Source: a virus
DNA: 64,000 nucleotides
Virus record (IMG/VR): IMGVR_UViG_3300021976_000006
Location: 30,232 to 94,231 of that record
Direction: 5' to 3' (one strand)
Below, piece after piece: positions 34,808-42,041 of the stretch. Position numbers and translations under genes: made by a program. Position 1 is the first letter of the stretch, and the number at the start of each line of letters is the position of its first letter. The notes under the pieces were generated by a model, which was not told the DNA's origin, ran no database searches, and worked only from the letters and a program-made list of their open reading frames with translations.

Positions 34808-35449
34808 ATGAAAACTAAAGAATTAAAACTTTCTAATAAAACTAAGAAAGAAGAACAACAATTAGATCATTTACAAATTCTATTAAGATATATATTTGAT
34901 TTATTTGCTACAACAGCAAGAGTATTTAATATGTCTAAATACATAGAGAATAATATTTCTAAACGTAAAGAAGAAGGTAAAAATGAAGGACAGTGGGGAT
35001 TTATTCAAAGTTCTCGAATTGATAATTTAATACTTATATTAAATAGATTAGAAATTGGTTCATTTGTTGATCTAGGATCAGGATGTGGTATATTAATAAC
35101 TATTGTTAAAATATATTATCTACATATATATAATAAATTTATTAAAGTAGCAGGTTATGAAATTGAAGATGATTTAGTTAAAATTGGATCATATTATCAT
35201 GTTTGTAGAAAAAATATATTAACTTTAGATAAAGAAGATATTAAATCATTTGAAGCATTATATTTTTATGAACCATTACAAAGTCCTACATTAGCTAAAG
35301 AATTTGTTGAAAATCTTGAATCTATAATGTATAGTGGACAATATATTATTTATGCTCGTGCTGGATCAATTTATGAATATTTAAATAAATGTGAATTATT
35401 AATATATTTAGGTGAGCATTTTAATCATTATATTTATAAAAAGATATAA
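34808..35449 (+). CDS. Class I SAM-dependent methyltransferase-like protein (213 aa)
   Basis: Motif I is clear: FVDLGSGCGILITIVKI (about residue 80), followed by an acidic GYEIEDD at the end of strand 2. A plausible motif IV is FEALYFYEPLQSP. The layout is a Rossmann methyltransferase with an N-terminal helical extension, as in DOT1-like or ribosomal protein methylases. Substrate unknown. Very AT-rich codons. Confidence 0.6.
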   Translation: MKTKELKLSNKTKKEEQQLDHLQILLRYIFDLFATTARVFNMSKYIENNISKRKEEGKNEGQWGFIQSSRIDNLILILNRLEIGSFVDLGSGCGILITIVKIYYLHIYNKFIKVAGYEIEDDLVKIGSYYHVCRKNILTLDKEDIKSFEALYFYEPLQSPTLAKEFVENLESIMYSGQYIIYARAGSIYEYLNKCELLIYLGEHFNHYIYKKI

Positions 35450-35451
35450 TC

Positions 35452-35631
35452 ATGAATAAATATTTTATAAGTTATAATGCTATTGATATAGCATCTAACC
35501 AACAAATATCTGATACAATAATAATAAGATTATTTGAAGATCAATTAGAAATTAATACTATTATATTCAAAATAAATAATAAAGATAAATCAATAAGAAA
35601 TATTAATATAATAAATATATCTAAATTATGA
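35452..35631 (+). CDS. Hypothetical protein (59 aa)
   Basis: Starts two bases after the methyltransferase stop; MNKYFISYNAIDIASNQQIS. Alternating beta pattern. Its TGA overlaps the next ATG. Confidence 0.4.
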   Translation: MNKYFISYNAIDIASNQQISDTIIIRLFEDQLEINTIIFKINNKDKSIRNINIINISKL

Positions 35632-35990
35632 GTAATACAATAATTGTAACAATTGTTATAGTATCATTTGTTACTATGGTCATTATATCTAGTATGATTA
35701 TTGAACCATTAGCTATGTTATTAGCATTTAGAGTACAACCAAAAACATTTAGATTACATAAACCAAAGAATGATAATAATTATTATTTACAAGTAAGATT
35801 ATTCTTTATTTATTATTATGTTTATCGAACACTAGATGATTATAATATAACTCTACATTTAGATAAATTTTGCTTAAATTATCCAAATCATATAATAATC
35901 AGTAAAAGAAAAATGATATTTGATGATAGATATAAAGTAATTAAATTCTTTAGTGATATGAGTAATCCATCAGATAATATAAACTTATAA
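35628..35990 (+). CDS. Membrane-anchored hypothetical protein (120 aa)
   Basis: An N-terminal membrane helix or pair (residues 4-34) is followed by a soluble part rich in Tyr, Asn and Lys. Coupled to the upstream gene by ATGA. Unknown function. Confidence 0.45.
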   Translation: MSNTIIVTIVIVSFVTMVIISSMIIEPLAMLLAFRVQPKTFRLHKPKNDNNYYLQVRLFFIYYYVYRTLDDYNITLHLDKFCLNYPNHIIISKRKMIFDDRYKVIKFFSDMSNPSDNINL

Positions 35991-35992
35991 TT

Positions 35993-36247
35993 ATGAAAAA
36001 GATAATAATACCAAATATAACTGGCGATGAAATACCTATTGAAAACATTAAAAAACGTGATAAAATATTAGTTAAAGACAGAAGTAATAATATACTTGGT
36101 ATAGTTGCAATTATTGAAGATGGTAGTGGTGATGATTATTTTAAAATTATACAGTTTAATGGTAAACATAGTGATCAACATTCTAAAACATTAAATCAAT
36201 TAATGATACTTTACAACAATTATAATTTCTATTTATTAGAAGAATAA
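35993..36247 (+). CDS. Hypothetical protein (84 aa)
   Basis: Begins MKKIIIPNITGDEIPIENIK with a small beta-barrel-like pattern (DKILVKDRSNNILGIVAI). Last gene before an 840-nt stretch with no gene and several RNA structures. Confidence 0.45.
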   Translation: MKKIIIPNITGDEIPIENIKKRDKILVKDRSNNILGIVAIIEDGSGDDYFKIIQFNGKHSDQHSKTLNQLMILYNNYNFYLLEE

Positions 36248-36278
36248 CCATTAATTTCTCAACAAGTTTATGACTTCT

Positions 36279-36331
36279 GTATATATTGATTAAATATAAT
36301 AGCTTCAGGGCTATCACCTATTGATATATAC
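36279..36331 (+). ncRNA. Closing-stem RNA element (53 nt)
   Basis: GTATATAT/ATATATAC ends (36279-36286 with 36324-36331) enclose an inner hairpin ATAGC/GCTAT with a 6-nt loop. First of a series in the gene-free stretch 36,248-37,090. Confidence 0.35.
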
Positions 36332-36575
36332 GCATAGATTTACATAAATGGCACGGCAAAACCAGTTGAAATTTAATACCAATATATCTGCTAAGAAGTA
36401 TATTATTTATAGTATATAAGCTGTAAATTGAGAAAATAGGCGTAAAATATAATAAAAGAATGGTAAATTGAGTAGTGGTATTTATATCATGAACATATGA
36501 AAACAGAGTAACTATTATATTACTACCTAGAAGTAAGATTTAAGAATGAGGATTCAACTTCCTCTATATTGGCAA

Positions 36576-36722
36576 AAATAAATATCTATCCAACAAAATA
36601 TGTTATAACATAGCAGGTAGTTTACTACAATTTACACAAGTTCCCCAGCTAATAGAATAATTTTGTAGTTAAAATCTATTGGGTAAAGGAAATTCAAGGT
36701 GCAACCTTGTAGATATTTATTT
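36576..36722 (+). ncRNA. Closing-stem RNA element (147 nt)
   Basis: A perfect 13-bp terminal stem (36576-36588 with 36710-36722) encloses about 121 nt with an inner AAGGT/ACCTT hairpin near the 3' side and the palindrome TGTTATAACA. No ORF fits. Confidence 0.5.
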
Positions 36723-36729
36723 AAAAACA

Positions 36730-36818
36730 TTAACCAATTAATCTGTGCAATAGGAGATAATCAGTGGGCACTGTTCTCTATCTACAGTGGGATGGGCTTA
36801 CCACACCTAATTGGTTAA
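36730..36818 (+). ncRNA. Closing-stem RNA element (89 nt)
   Basis: A perfect 11-bp stem (36730-36740 with 36808-36818) encloses two candidate helices, GTGC/GCAC and GTGG/CCAC. It starts 7 nt after the previous element ends, suggesting processing from a common precursor. Confidence 0.5.
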
Positions 36819-36827
36819 AAAAAACAT

Positions 36828-36982
36828 AATAGACTTCCTGCTCGATGCAGATAAATGAGAGGGGATTCTAACTCATAAGCTAATCCAATAGCTGTTGTCT
36901 GACTAGAGATAGTGGAGAGAAGACCCTTAAATGTCATAATAACATTTGACATCTATTCCTTTGGAAAGACAGGAAGTTTATT
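36828..36982 (+). ncRNA. Closing-stem RNA element (155 nt)
   Basis: A 13-bp stem (36828-36840 with 36970-36982, one G-U pair) encloses several hairpins: AGCT/AGCT, ACTA-GAGA-TAGT with a GNRA tetraloop, AAATGT/ACATTT and TTCC/GGAA. It contains the 13-mer TTAAATGTCATAA that recurs in the next element. The best-structured member of the series. Confidence 0.55.
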
Positions 36983-37019
36983 TAAAAATACTAATTTCAT
37001 AGTTAGTTAAGTTTAGGGT

Positions 37020-37077
37020 TAAATAGTAAGGTGTACTCCCGGAGAGATTAAATGTCATAAAGCAGCCTTACTATTTA
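37020..37077 (+). ncRNA. Closing-stem RNA element (58 nt)
   Basis: A 12-bp stem (37020-37031 with 37066-37077) encloses TACTCCCGGAGAGA and the shared 13-mer TTAAATGTCATAA (37048-37060). It ends 13 nt before the next ATG, so it could also act as a leader. Confidence 0.5.
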
Positions 37078-37090
37078 TTAAATCAAAGAA

Positions 37091-37309
37091 ATGAAACTAC
37101 CAAGAAAATTAAAGAAGAAGTTTTACAAGATAAGACTTCATCGCTACAAATTATATTTGCAACAAGATTTTAATTGGATATTTAAAAGAAGAATGGTTAT
37201 TGTATATAATTATGTATTAGCCAATATTCCAATTAAATTATCTAATAATGATTTAATATTTATAAAAAATGGTTTATTAAGTAGTCCTAAATTTAAAAAA
37301 GATGTATAA
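37091..37309 (+). CDS. Basic hypothetical protein (72 aa)
   Basis: Starts MKLPRKLKKKFYKIRLHRYK, strongly basic and aromatic, suggesting nucleic-acid or membrane-surface binding. Overlaps the next gene by 8 nt. Confidence 0.4.
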   Translation: MKLPRKLKKKFYKIRLHRYKLYLQQDFNWIFKRRMVIVYNYVLANIPIKLSNNDLIFIKNGLLSSPKFKKDV

Positions 37310-37496
37310 AATAACAATTGAAATAAATATGTGGAGCAACTATGTTGTTACTTTACACAGAAGATTTTTATTTATCTATTGGAGATTAGGTGAATATATT
37401 ACTCCTAACGAAAGTAGAATGAAAGGTCAAATCTTTCAATGGATGAATAAATATAAAATATCATCAGAAAAAGTAATTTACTTAAACAATAATTAA
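37302..37496 (+). CDS. Hypothetical protein (64 aa)
   Basis: Contains a Trp/Phe-rich central segment RRFLFIYWRLGEYI. Overlaps its upstream neighbour by 8 nt and is followed after one base by the next gene. Unknown. Confidence 0.4.
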   Translation: MYKITIEINMWSNYVVTLHRRFLFIYWRLGEYITPNESRMKGQIFQWMNKYKISSEKVIYLNNN

Positions 37497-37497
37497 T

Positions 37498-37725
37498 ATG
37501 AAAACAATTTATAAGAAATTAATACTATTAGTAGTATTATTAGCTTTAATATCAGCAATATTATATGGTGCTGGTGCGGGTAGTAATGGTTTATTATCAA
37601 TAGCTAAATGGAGTGAAGAATCAAGAGCTTGCTTAATGGGTTTTTGGGCAGTATTTGCATTAATATCTGTAATAGTTGCTTTAACAATAGATAATGATGG
37701 TATTAATACTATAATGGGTGATTAA
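37498..37725 (+). CDS. Two-helix membrane protein (75 aa)
   Basis: Helices at about residues 6-26 and 45-65 flank a Gly-rich, charged loop (YGAGAGSNGLLSIAKW). Inner-membrane location expected; role unknown. Confidence 0.5.
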   Translation: MKTIYKKLILLVVLLALISAILYGAGAGSNGLLSIAKWSEESRACLMGFWAVFALISVIVALTIDNDGINTIMGD

Positions 37726-37727
37726 TT

Positions 37728-37907
37728 ATGCCAATAATATTAAGATTATGTATAGTACTATTAATATTATTTACATTATTATTTTCAGCAATTGAGCTAA
37801 TATTATTTATACCAATATATTTATTTACTGGTAAAATGTTTATAACAGCATCATATGTTGATGAACTATTAAAAAGAATAAGAAAAAATTTAAAAAACTA
37901 TGAATAA
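37728..37907 (+). CDS. Small membrane protein (59 aa)
   Basis: ATG at 37728, two bases after the previous stop. Strong hydrophobic N-terminal half and a basic C-terminal helix (LKRIRKNLKNYE). Overlaps the next gene by 8 nt. Confidence 0.45.
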   Translation: MPIILRLCIVLLILFTLLFSAIELILFIPIYLFTGKMFITASYVDELLKRIRKNLKNYE

Positions 37908-38643
37908 AATAACCACAAGGTGGAGTATACTAGGTATATTTCTACTATCTTTAGTATTCTTTAATACTAATGCACAGGATAAACATATTATTGAAAAATT
38001 AGATGGTACAAAAGTAGTTGTAACTACATTAAATAGTTATGATAAAACTGTAGCTCAAGTATCAAATGGTGTAGGAACTGTTTATGATGATTTAAAATCA
38101 GCTGCACCTAAAGTAGGTGATGCTATTAAAAGTCTCTCTAAAGAGCTTAAAGTAGGTGCTAATAAAGTATGGGATGTGTTAGTTAAACAACAACTTGTTT
38201 GGTCTGTTGCATTTTTACTATTAACATTAACATCAATAACCAATTGGTATATATTTTATAAGCGTAATTTTCCTAAACTCAATAAAGATTCATTTATTAT
38301 GGGTAAAAGAGATAATTATGTTAATATACCTAATCCAGAATTTAGTCAAAATTGGTATGATATATGGTCAGGTGATAATAGTAATTATAATGCTGATAAG
38401 AAAAGAGATATTCGATACCAAAAAACTATTAGAGTATTAGAAGGTCAAATTGATATTGTATTACCCAAACCAGATTTATCAAAAGAATACGGTATGAGTG
38501 GATTTAAATATTTACATCTTGTAATTTGTATTTTATTATCATTGCTATCTTTTTATCATTTTAATGATATGTTAACAGGTTTTATGAATCCGGAGTTTGG
38601 TGCGATGAAAACTATTGCAGAGATTGCATCTCAAATTAAATAA
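37900..38643 (+). CDS. Exported/membrane protein with signal peptide (247 aa)
   Basis: A signal peptide (residues 1-25, ending FFNTNAQ) leads to a periplasmic helical region (about 30-95). Two membrane segments follow (about 97-118 and 205-222) with a Tyr/Asn-rich domain between them. The topology places domains on both sides of the inner membrane. It is the largest of a chain of early membrane genes; such genes may remodel the envelope or exclude other phages, but no family is recognised. Confidence 0.5.
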   Translation: MNKITTRWSILGIFLLSLVFFNTNAQDKHIIEKLDGTKVVVTTLNSYDKTVAQVSNGVGTVYDDLKSAAPKVGDAIKSLSKELKVGANKVWDVLVKQQLVWSVAFLLLTLTSITNWYIFYKRNFPKLNKDSFIMGKRDNYVNIPNPEFSQNWYDIWSGDNSNYNADKKRDIRYQKTIRVLEGQIDIVLPKPDLSKEYGMSGFKYLHLVICILLSLLSFYHFNDMLTGFMNPEFGAMKTIAEIASQIK

Positions 38644-38645
38644 TT

Positions 38646-38828
38646 ATGTTGTTTGCAATATTAAAAGTTCTAATATTCTCCTTATTAGGAGGATTTATAG
38701 GACAACTAATTTTCAGACATAGATCTGATTGTGCTTATGAAATATTCAGAGAAATATTTGAAATTAGTTTAATCATTACAGGAGTTTTTACAATATTAAT
38801 TATATTATCTTTATTTATAAATATATAA
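38646..38828 (+). CDS. Two-helix membrane protein (60 aa)
   Basis: Hydrophobic segments at residues 1-22 and 38-58 with a charged loop. Three bases after the previous stop; part of the membrane gene chain. Confidence 0.45.
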   Translation: MLFAILKVLIFSLLGGFIGQLIFRHRSDCAYEIFREIFEISLIITGVFTILIILSLFINI

Positions 38829-38830
38829 CC

Positions 38831-39016
38831 ATGGCAGTGATTTTAACAATACACGGAAAAGACGAAACAAAGCAAGTAACTAAAATGACTAATGTTGTTT
38901 TGTTAGATCATAAGAATAAACCATTATCTACTGATAAATGGTTAGAGAAGTTATATGAAATAGCTTCAACAATTGCAGGTAAAAATTACAGAGGTCATAA
39001 ATTTGAAATAACATGA
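38831..39016 (+). CDS. Hypothetical soluble protein (61 aa)
   Basis: Begins MAVILTIHGKDETKQVTKMT with a small alpha/beta pattern. Its stop overlaps the next start (ATGA). Unknown. Confidence 0.45.
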   Translation: MAVILTIHGKDETKQVTKMTNVVLLDHKNKPLSTDKWLEKLYEIASTIAGKNYRGHKFEIT

Positions 39017-39195
39017 TATTAATAATTGTACTACTCGTAATACTTTCTACTATAATAGATTGTATAATTTATTATTCATTAGAAAAACCATTCAGAGAAC
39101 CATGGATGTTAGTTCCATATTCTTGTTTACTTTATACATCTATAATAGTAATTTTATTATTATGGTGGAGATTTAAATATCCATTAAGGAAATAG
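39013..39195 (+). CDS. Two-helix membrane protein (60 aa)
   Basis: Two hydrophobic helices (residues 1-18 and 34-54) with a short basic tail. Last gene before the tmRNA region. Confidence 0.45.
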   Translation: MILIIVLLVILSTIIDCIIYYSLEKPFREPWMLVPYSCLLYTSIIVILLLWWRFKYPLRK

Positions 39196-39259
39196 AAGAA
39201 GAGGGGTTTTTTGTTTAAAGTTTTGTTTATCCTTAAAATAAATCAAAACTTATTAAACT

Positions 39260-39629
39260 GGGGGTGCCTGGTTTTGACATTTAGTGATTATTATATTTTC
39301 AGCGGTTGGAAGCTTATATACAACCTTAAAATTTTAAGTAAACAATAACAGGCAAAACAATTAAATTGTCAGAAACAACTTTCAACGATATAATGCGTCA
39401 AGTATCTAACGTTGAATTAGAAATGGCTGCGTAAGCAATCATTAGATTAGGATATTAAGGGATTTTTAACCTTCAACTTAAAATTCCATCATTTTCCCAA
39501 TTTAGATTAGTGTAAATTGGATAACTTTTTCTAGGTTTTTTGAATAAAAATCTAGTTATTTTGTTAAAAGCTGTAACAAGAGATATAGTATTTTTTAGAT
39601 GGACAAGGGTTCGACTCCCTTCACCTCCA
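39260..39629 (+). ncRNA. ssrA: Phage-encoded tmRNA (transfer-messenger RNA)
   Basis: The 5' end GGGGGTGCCTGGTTTTGACA and the 3' end with a T arm (AAGGG-TTCGACT-CCCTT) and CACCTCC-A form a tRNA-like domain; the 7-bp acceptor pairs 39260-39266 with 39622-39628. A tag frame begins at a GGC resume codon (39351) and ends at TAA (39432-39434). It encodes 27 residues starting GKTIKLSETT and ending VELEMAA. The final Ala-Ala is typical of degradation tags, but the tag is longer than the short tags usual in Bacteroidota. CCA is not encoded. tmRNA rescues stalled ribosomes with SmpB, which is not in this window. Confidence 0.85.
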
Positions 39630-39732
39630 CGTAATACCCTGATTATCAATTAATTAGATAATATTCTACACGTTTGATTAGCGTTGGGATAAATAAATCG
39701 ATCTGCTTGTAGGCTCAAGGTAACCTTCAATA

Positions 39733-39784
39733 AATAATACAGGTGACACGTAGTCTTTGTACTCTCGGGAGTAACTGTATTATT
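39733..39784 (+). ncRNA. Closing-stem RNA element after tmRNA (52 nt)
   Basis: A 10-bp stem (39733-39742 with 39775-39784) encloses a hairpin TACTC-TCGG-GAGTA. The inner part resembles the TACTCCCGGAGAGA region of the element at 37020-37077. The rest of the gap 39,630-39,808 shows one weak hairpin (ATTATC/GATAAT) and no gene. Confidence 0.4.
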
Positions 39785-39808
39785 ATTTTAAACTTAAATT
39801 AAATAATT

Positions 39809-40285
39809 ATGAAAAAGAAATTAGAATTAGATGATCAAACTGCAAGATCAATATATAAAATAGCAGATATAGCAACTAAATTAGTATTAGAATCTAACTG
39901 GGGAAAAGAATTTTTTAGTGAAAAATTATCTGATAGAATTAAATCGTATGTAGATGTTTGTAAAGAATTATGTAGACCTATTTTAACAATAAAAGATTTT
40001 AAATTTTTACCTGAAAATCAAAGAGCTAAAGCTTTAGCAAATCACCAATGGGAAAATATTAGTGAATTATTTAACCAAGGATGGAAACCAGATTTTACAA
40101 ATATAAATCAAGCTAAATATTATGTTTGGTATGAAAGAAAATCTACTGGTTGGGTGGTGTGCTACTTCAGCGATCGGGGCTACTATTCTATCTGTGGGTC
40201 TGGTTTTTACTTTAAAGATTCAGAAACAGCTTTATATGTAGCTAATACATTTTTACCAATAATGACCATTATTTTAGAACCATAG
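39809..40285 (+). CDS. DGR target protein 1 (158 aa) with C-terminal variable region
   Basis: The N-terminal 100 residues are helical (DDQTARSIYKIADIATKLVL), followed by NQGWKPDFTNINQAKYYVWY and a C-terminal domain of about 45 residues containing the variable region. Codons 113-134 carry the varied positions (GWVVCYFSDRGYY). The GC-rich patch at 40148-40206 contrasts with the AT-rich rest and reflects A-to-G/T/C changes relative to the template. It has no signal peptide or fibre features, so it is probably intracellular. It shares the KYY/WYP-W-F domain layout with target 2. Binding partner unknown. Confidence 0.8.
   Translation: MKKKLELDDQTARSIYKIADIATKLVLESNWGKEFFSEKLSDRIKSYVDVCKELCRPILTIKDFKFLPENQRAKALANHQWENISELFNQGWKPDFTNINQAKYYVWYERKSTGWVVCYFSDRGYYSICGSGFYFKDSETALYVANTFLPIMTIILEP
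40146..40210 (+). repeat. DGR variable repeat VR1
   Basis: 65 bp aligned without gaps to TR1 (40315-40379). There are 17 differences, 16 of them where TR1 has adenine and one C-to-T near the 3' end. TR1 has 23 adenines, so about two thirds are substituted. It lies in the 3' part of target gene 1. Confidence 0.9.
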
Positions 40286-40404
40286 GGTTACATATTTTAC
40301 TTATAGTTTTATATCTAGTTAGGTAGTGAACTACTACAACAATCAGAACTACAATTCTAACTATGAGTCTAGTTTCTACTCAATAATAAATACTAATATG
40401 AACC
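40286..40404 (+). repeat. DGR template repeat TR1 within a stem-bounded RNA
   Basis: The template itself is 40315-40379. It contains AAC/AAT codons in the target frame and an in-frame TAG that becomes TGG in VR1, so it is not itself translated. The segment starts at the base after the target stop codon and is bounded by an inverted repeat, GGTT-(A)-CATATT (40286-40296) with AATATGAACC (40395-40404). A further hairpin, CACC-TCTT-GGTG, and an AAGACATT/AATGTCTT stem follow before the RT gene. Confidence 0.85.
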
Positions 40405-40482
40405 TCACCTCTTGGTGAAAAAAAGCGAAATCCAGAAAAGACATTAGTATATTAATAGAAAATGTCTTATGTTGAGTAAAAA

Positions 40483-41439
40483 ATGAAAAGAATAAATAAC
40501 CTCTATAATGATATTTGTAGTATTAATAATCTTATTCTAGCTGATAAAAAAGCTAGAATAGGAAAGTTAAAACAACTAGATATTATAAAACACGATAAAG
40601 CAAAAGGATGTAATATTTTAAAACTTCATAATATATTAATGGAGGAAAAATATAAAACATCTAAATATCATATATTTACTATATATGAAGGTAAGAAAAG
40701 AGAAATATATAAATTACCATATTATCCTGATAGAATAGTTCATCATGCTATTATGAATAAACTTGAATCTATTTTTGTATCTATATTTATTTCTAATACA
40801 TTTAATTGTATTAAAAATAGAGGAATAATGGGAGCTTATAAAGCTGTTAAAAAATCATTATTAGATATAGAAAATACTCAATATTGTTTAAAATTAGATA
40901 TAAGAAAATTTTATCCTAATATTAATAATAATATTTTAAAACTATTATTAAGAAAAAAGTTCAAAGATGAAAAATTACTAAAATTATTAGATGAAATTAT
41001 TAATAGTACAAAAGGACTACCAATTGGAAATTATTTAAGTCAATATTTTGCTAATTTTTATTTAACATATTTTGATCATTGGTTAAAAGAAATTAAAGGT
41101 GTTAAATATTATTTTAGATATTGTGATGATTTAGTTATATTATCTAGTAATAAGGAATATTTACATTTGCTATTTTTAGATATTCAAGATTATTTATCAA
41201 ATATATTAAAATTAGAAATTAAAAAAAACTATCAAATATTTCCAGTTAATATAAGAGGTATTGATTTTGTTGGTTATAAATTTTATCATAAATATATTTT
41301 ACTTAGAAAATCTATAAAGAAAAGATTCATTAAAGTTGCAAAATATAGTAAAGCTATACAATCATTAGCTGCTTATTTTGGATGGTTAAAATATTGTAAT
41401 AGCATAAACTTAAGAAATAAATATTTAAAAGATGAATAA
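40483..41439 (+). CDS. DGR reverse transcriptase (318 aa)
   Basis: Motifs in order: LKLDIRKFYPNI (motif A), IGNYLSQ (about residues 181-187, the [IVL]GxxxSQ form that marks DGR reverse transcriptases rather than the QGxxxSP of group II introns), YFRYCDDLVIL (YxDD catalytic box near residue 213), IDFVGYKF, and a C-terminal FGWLKYCNSINL. The enzyme copies the template RNA with errors at adenines. No maturase or endonuclease domain is attached, and no separate accessory gene (Avd) is visible. It overlaps target 2 by 8 nt. Confidence 0.92.
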   Translation: MKRINNLYNDICSINNLILADKKARIGKLKQLDIIKHDKAKGCNILKLHNILMEEKYKTSKYHIFTIYEGKKREIYKLPYYPDRIVHHAIMNKLESIFVSIFISNTFNCIKNRGIMGAYKAVKKSLLDIENTQYCLKLDIRKFYPNINNNILKLLLRKKFKDEKLLKLLDEIINSTKGLPIGNYLSQYFANFYLTYFDHWLKEIKGVKYYFRYCDDLVILSSNKEYLHLLFLDIQDYLSNILKLEIKKNYQIFPVNIRGIDFVGYKFYHKYILLRKSIKKRFIKVAKYSKAIQSLAAYFGWLKYCNSINLRNKYLKDE

Positions 41440-41827
41440 GAAAGAAGCAGAAAAAGCTTTAAATAAGCTACAATTAGAAGTTAATAAACTCAGAGATATA
41501 ATAGATGCTCCTGAAAGTTTATTTGATATTACTACATATACAGAAGTATGTAAAAGATTAAATATTACAGAGAAGTCTTTAAGTGAATTTGAAACTCTTA
41601 AAGAGTATAGATACCATCAGATATTAAATATTCAGAAATTATTCAATGAAGATGCTGTAAATCCTAGATGGTATCCTTGGTTCTCTAGAACTGGTTCTGG
41701 TCTGGTTTTCTTCATTTCTTCCTGCTTCAGTGACTGCTACTATGGGCAGGTTGCTTACTTCAAAGATAAAAAAACCTCTGATTATATAGGTAAGACATTT
41801 AAATTTATCTATAACGATTTAAAATAA
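41432..41827 (+). CDS. DGR target protein 2 (131 aa) with C-terminal variable region
   Basis: An N-terminal coiled coil (KKEAEKALNKLQLEVNKLRD) and helical region precede NPRWYPWF, then the variable region (residues about 86-109, TGSGLVFFISSCFSDCYYG) and a constant C-terminus VAYFKDKKTSDYIGKTF. It overlaps the RT gene by 8 nt and is followed by its own template. It has no export or fibre signals. Shorter than target 1, and similar to it mainly in the C-terminal domain. Confidence 0.8.
   Translation: MNKKEAEKALNKLQLEVNKLRDIIDAPESLFDITTYTEVCKRLNITEKSLSEFETLKEYRYHQILNIQKLFNEDAVNPRWYPWFSRTGSGLVFFISSCFSDCYYGQVAYFKDKKTSDYIGKTFKFIYNDLK
41689..41756 (+). repeat. DGR variable repeat VR2
   Basis: 68 bp aligned without gaps to TR2 (41846-41913): 18 differences, all 18 at template adenines (26 adenines available). 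Changes are to G, T and C, as expected for adenine-specific mutagenesis rather than drift. The flanks diverge on both sides, with a 2-nt offset downstream. Confidence 0.92.
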
Positions 41828-41834
41828 TAATATA

Positions 41835-41939
41835 GGTCAATATTAAACTAGTTCTAGTCTAGTTTTCAACAATTCTAACTACAACAATGACAACTACAAT
41901 GAGCAAGTTACTTTTACTTTAACAATATTGATGTTGACC
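41835..41939 (+). repeat. DGR template repeat TR2 within a stem-bounded RNA
   Basis: The template core is 41846-41913. In the target frame it is rich in AAC/AAT codons, the usual diversification codons. It is bounded by GGTCAATATT (41835-41844) and AATATT-GATG-TTGACC (41924-41939), an inverted repeat with a 4-nt bulge. It lies 8 nt after the target 2 stop. Confidence 0.85.
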
Positions 41940-42041
41940 ATAGCTCTTGCTAAAAAAATAAAATTAATAAAAAAGTCTTTAGTAATATTTATGAAAGAGA
42001 CTTATAAAAGTAAAATTAATATTAAAAACCTAAATTAAATA

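Noticed and set aside
40483-41439. Retron or group II intron reverse transcriptase
   Set aside because: Adenine-specific template/variable pairs and the GxxxSQ motif identify a DGR; no msr/msd or group II domain V structure was seen.
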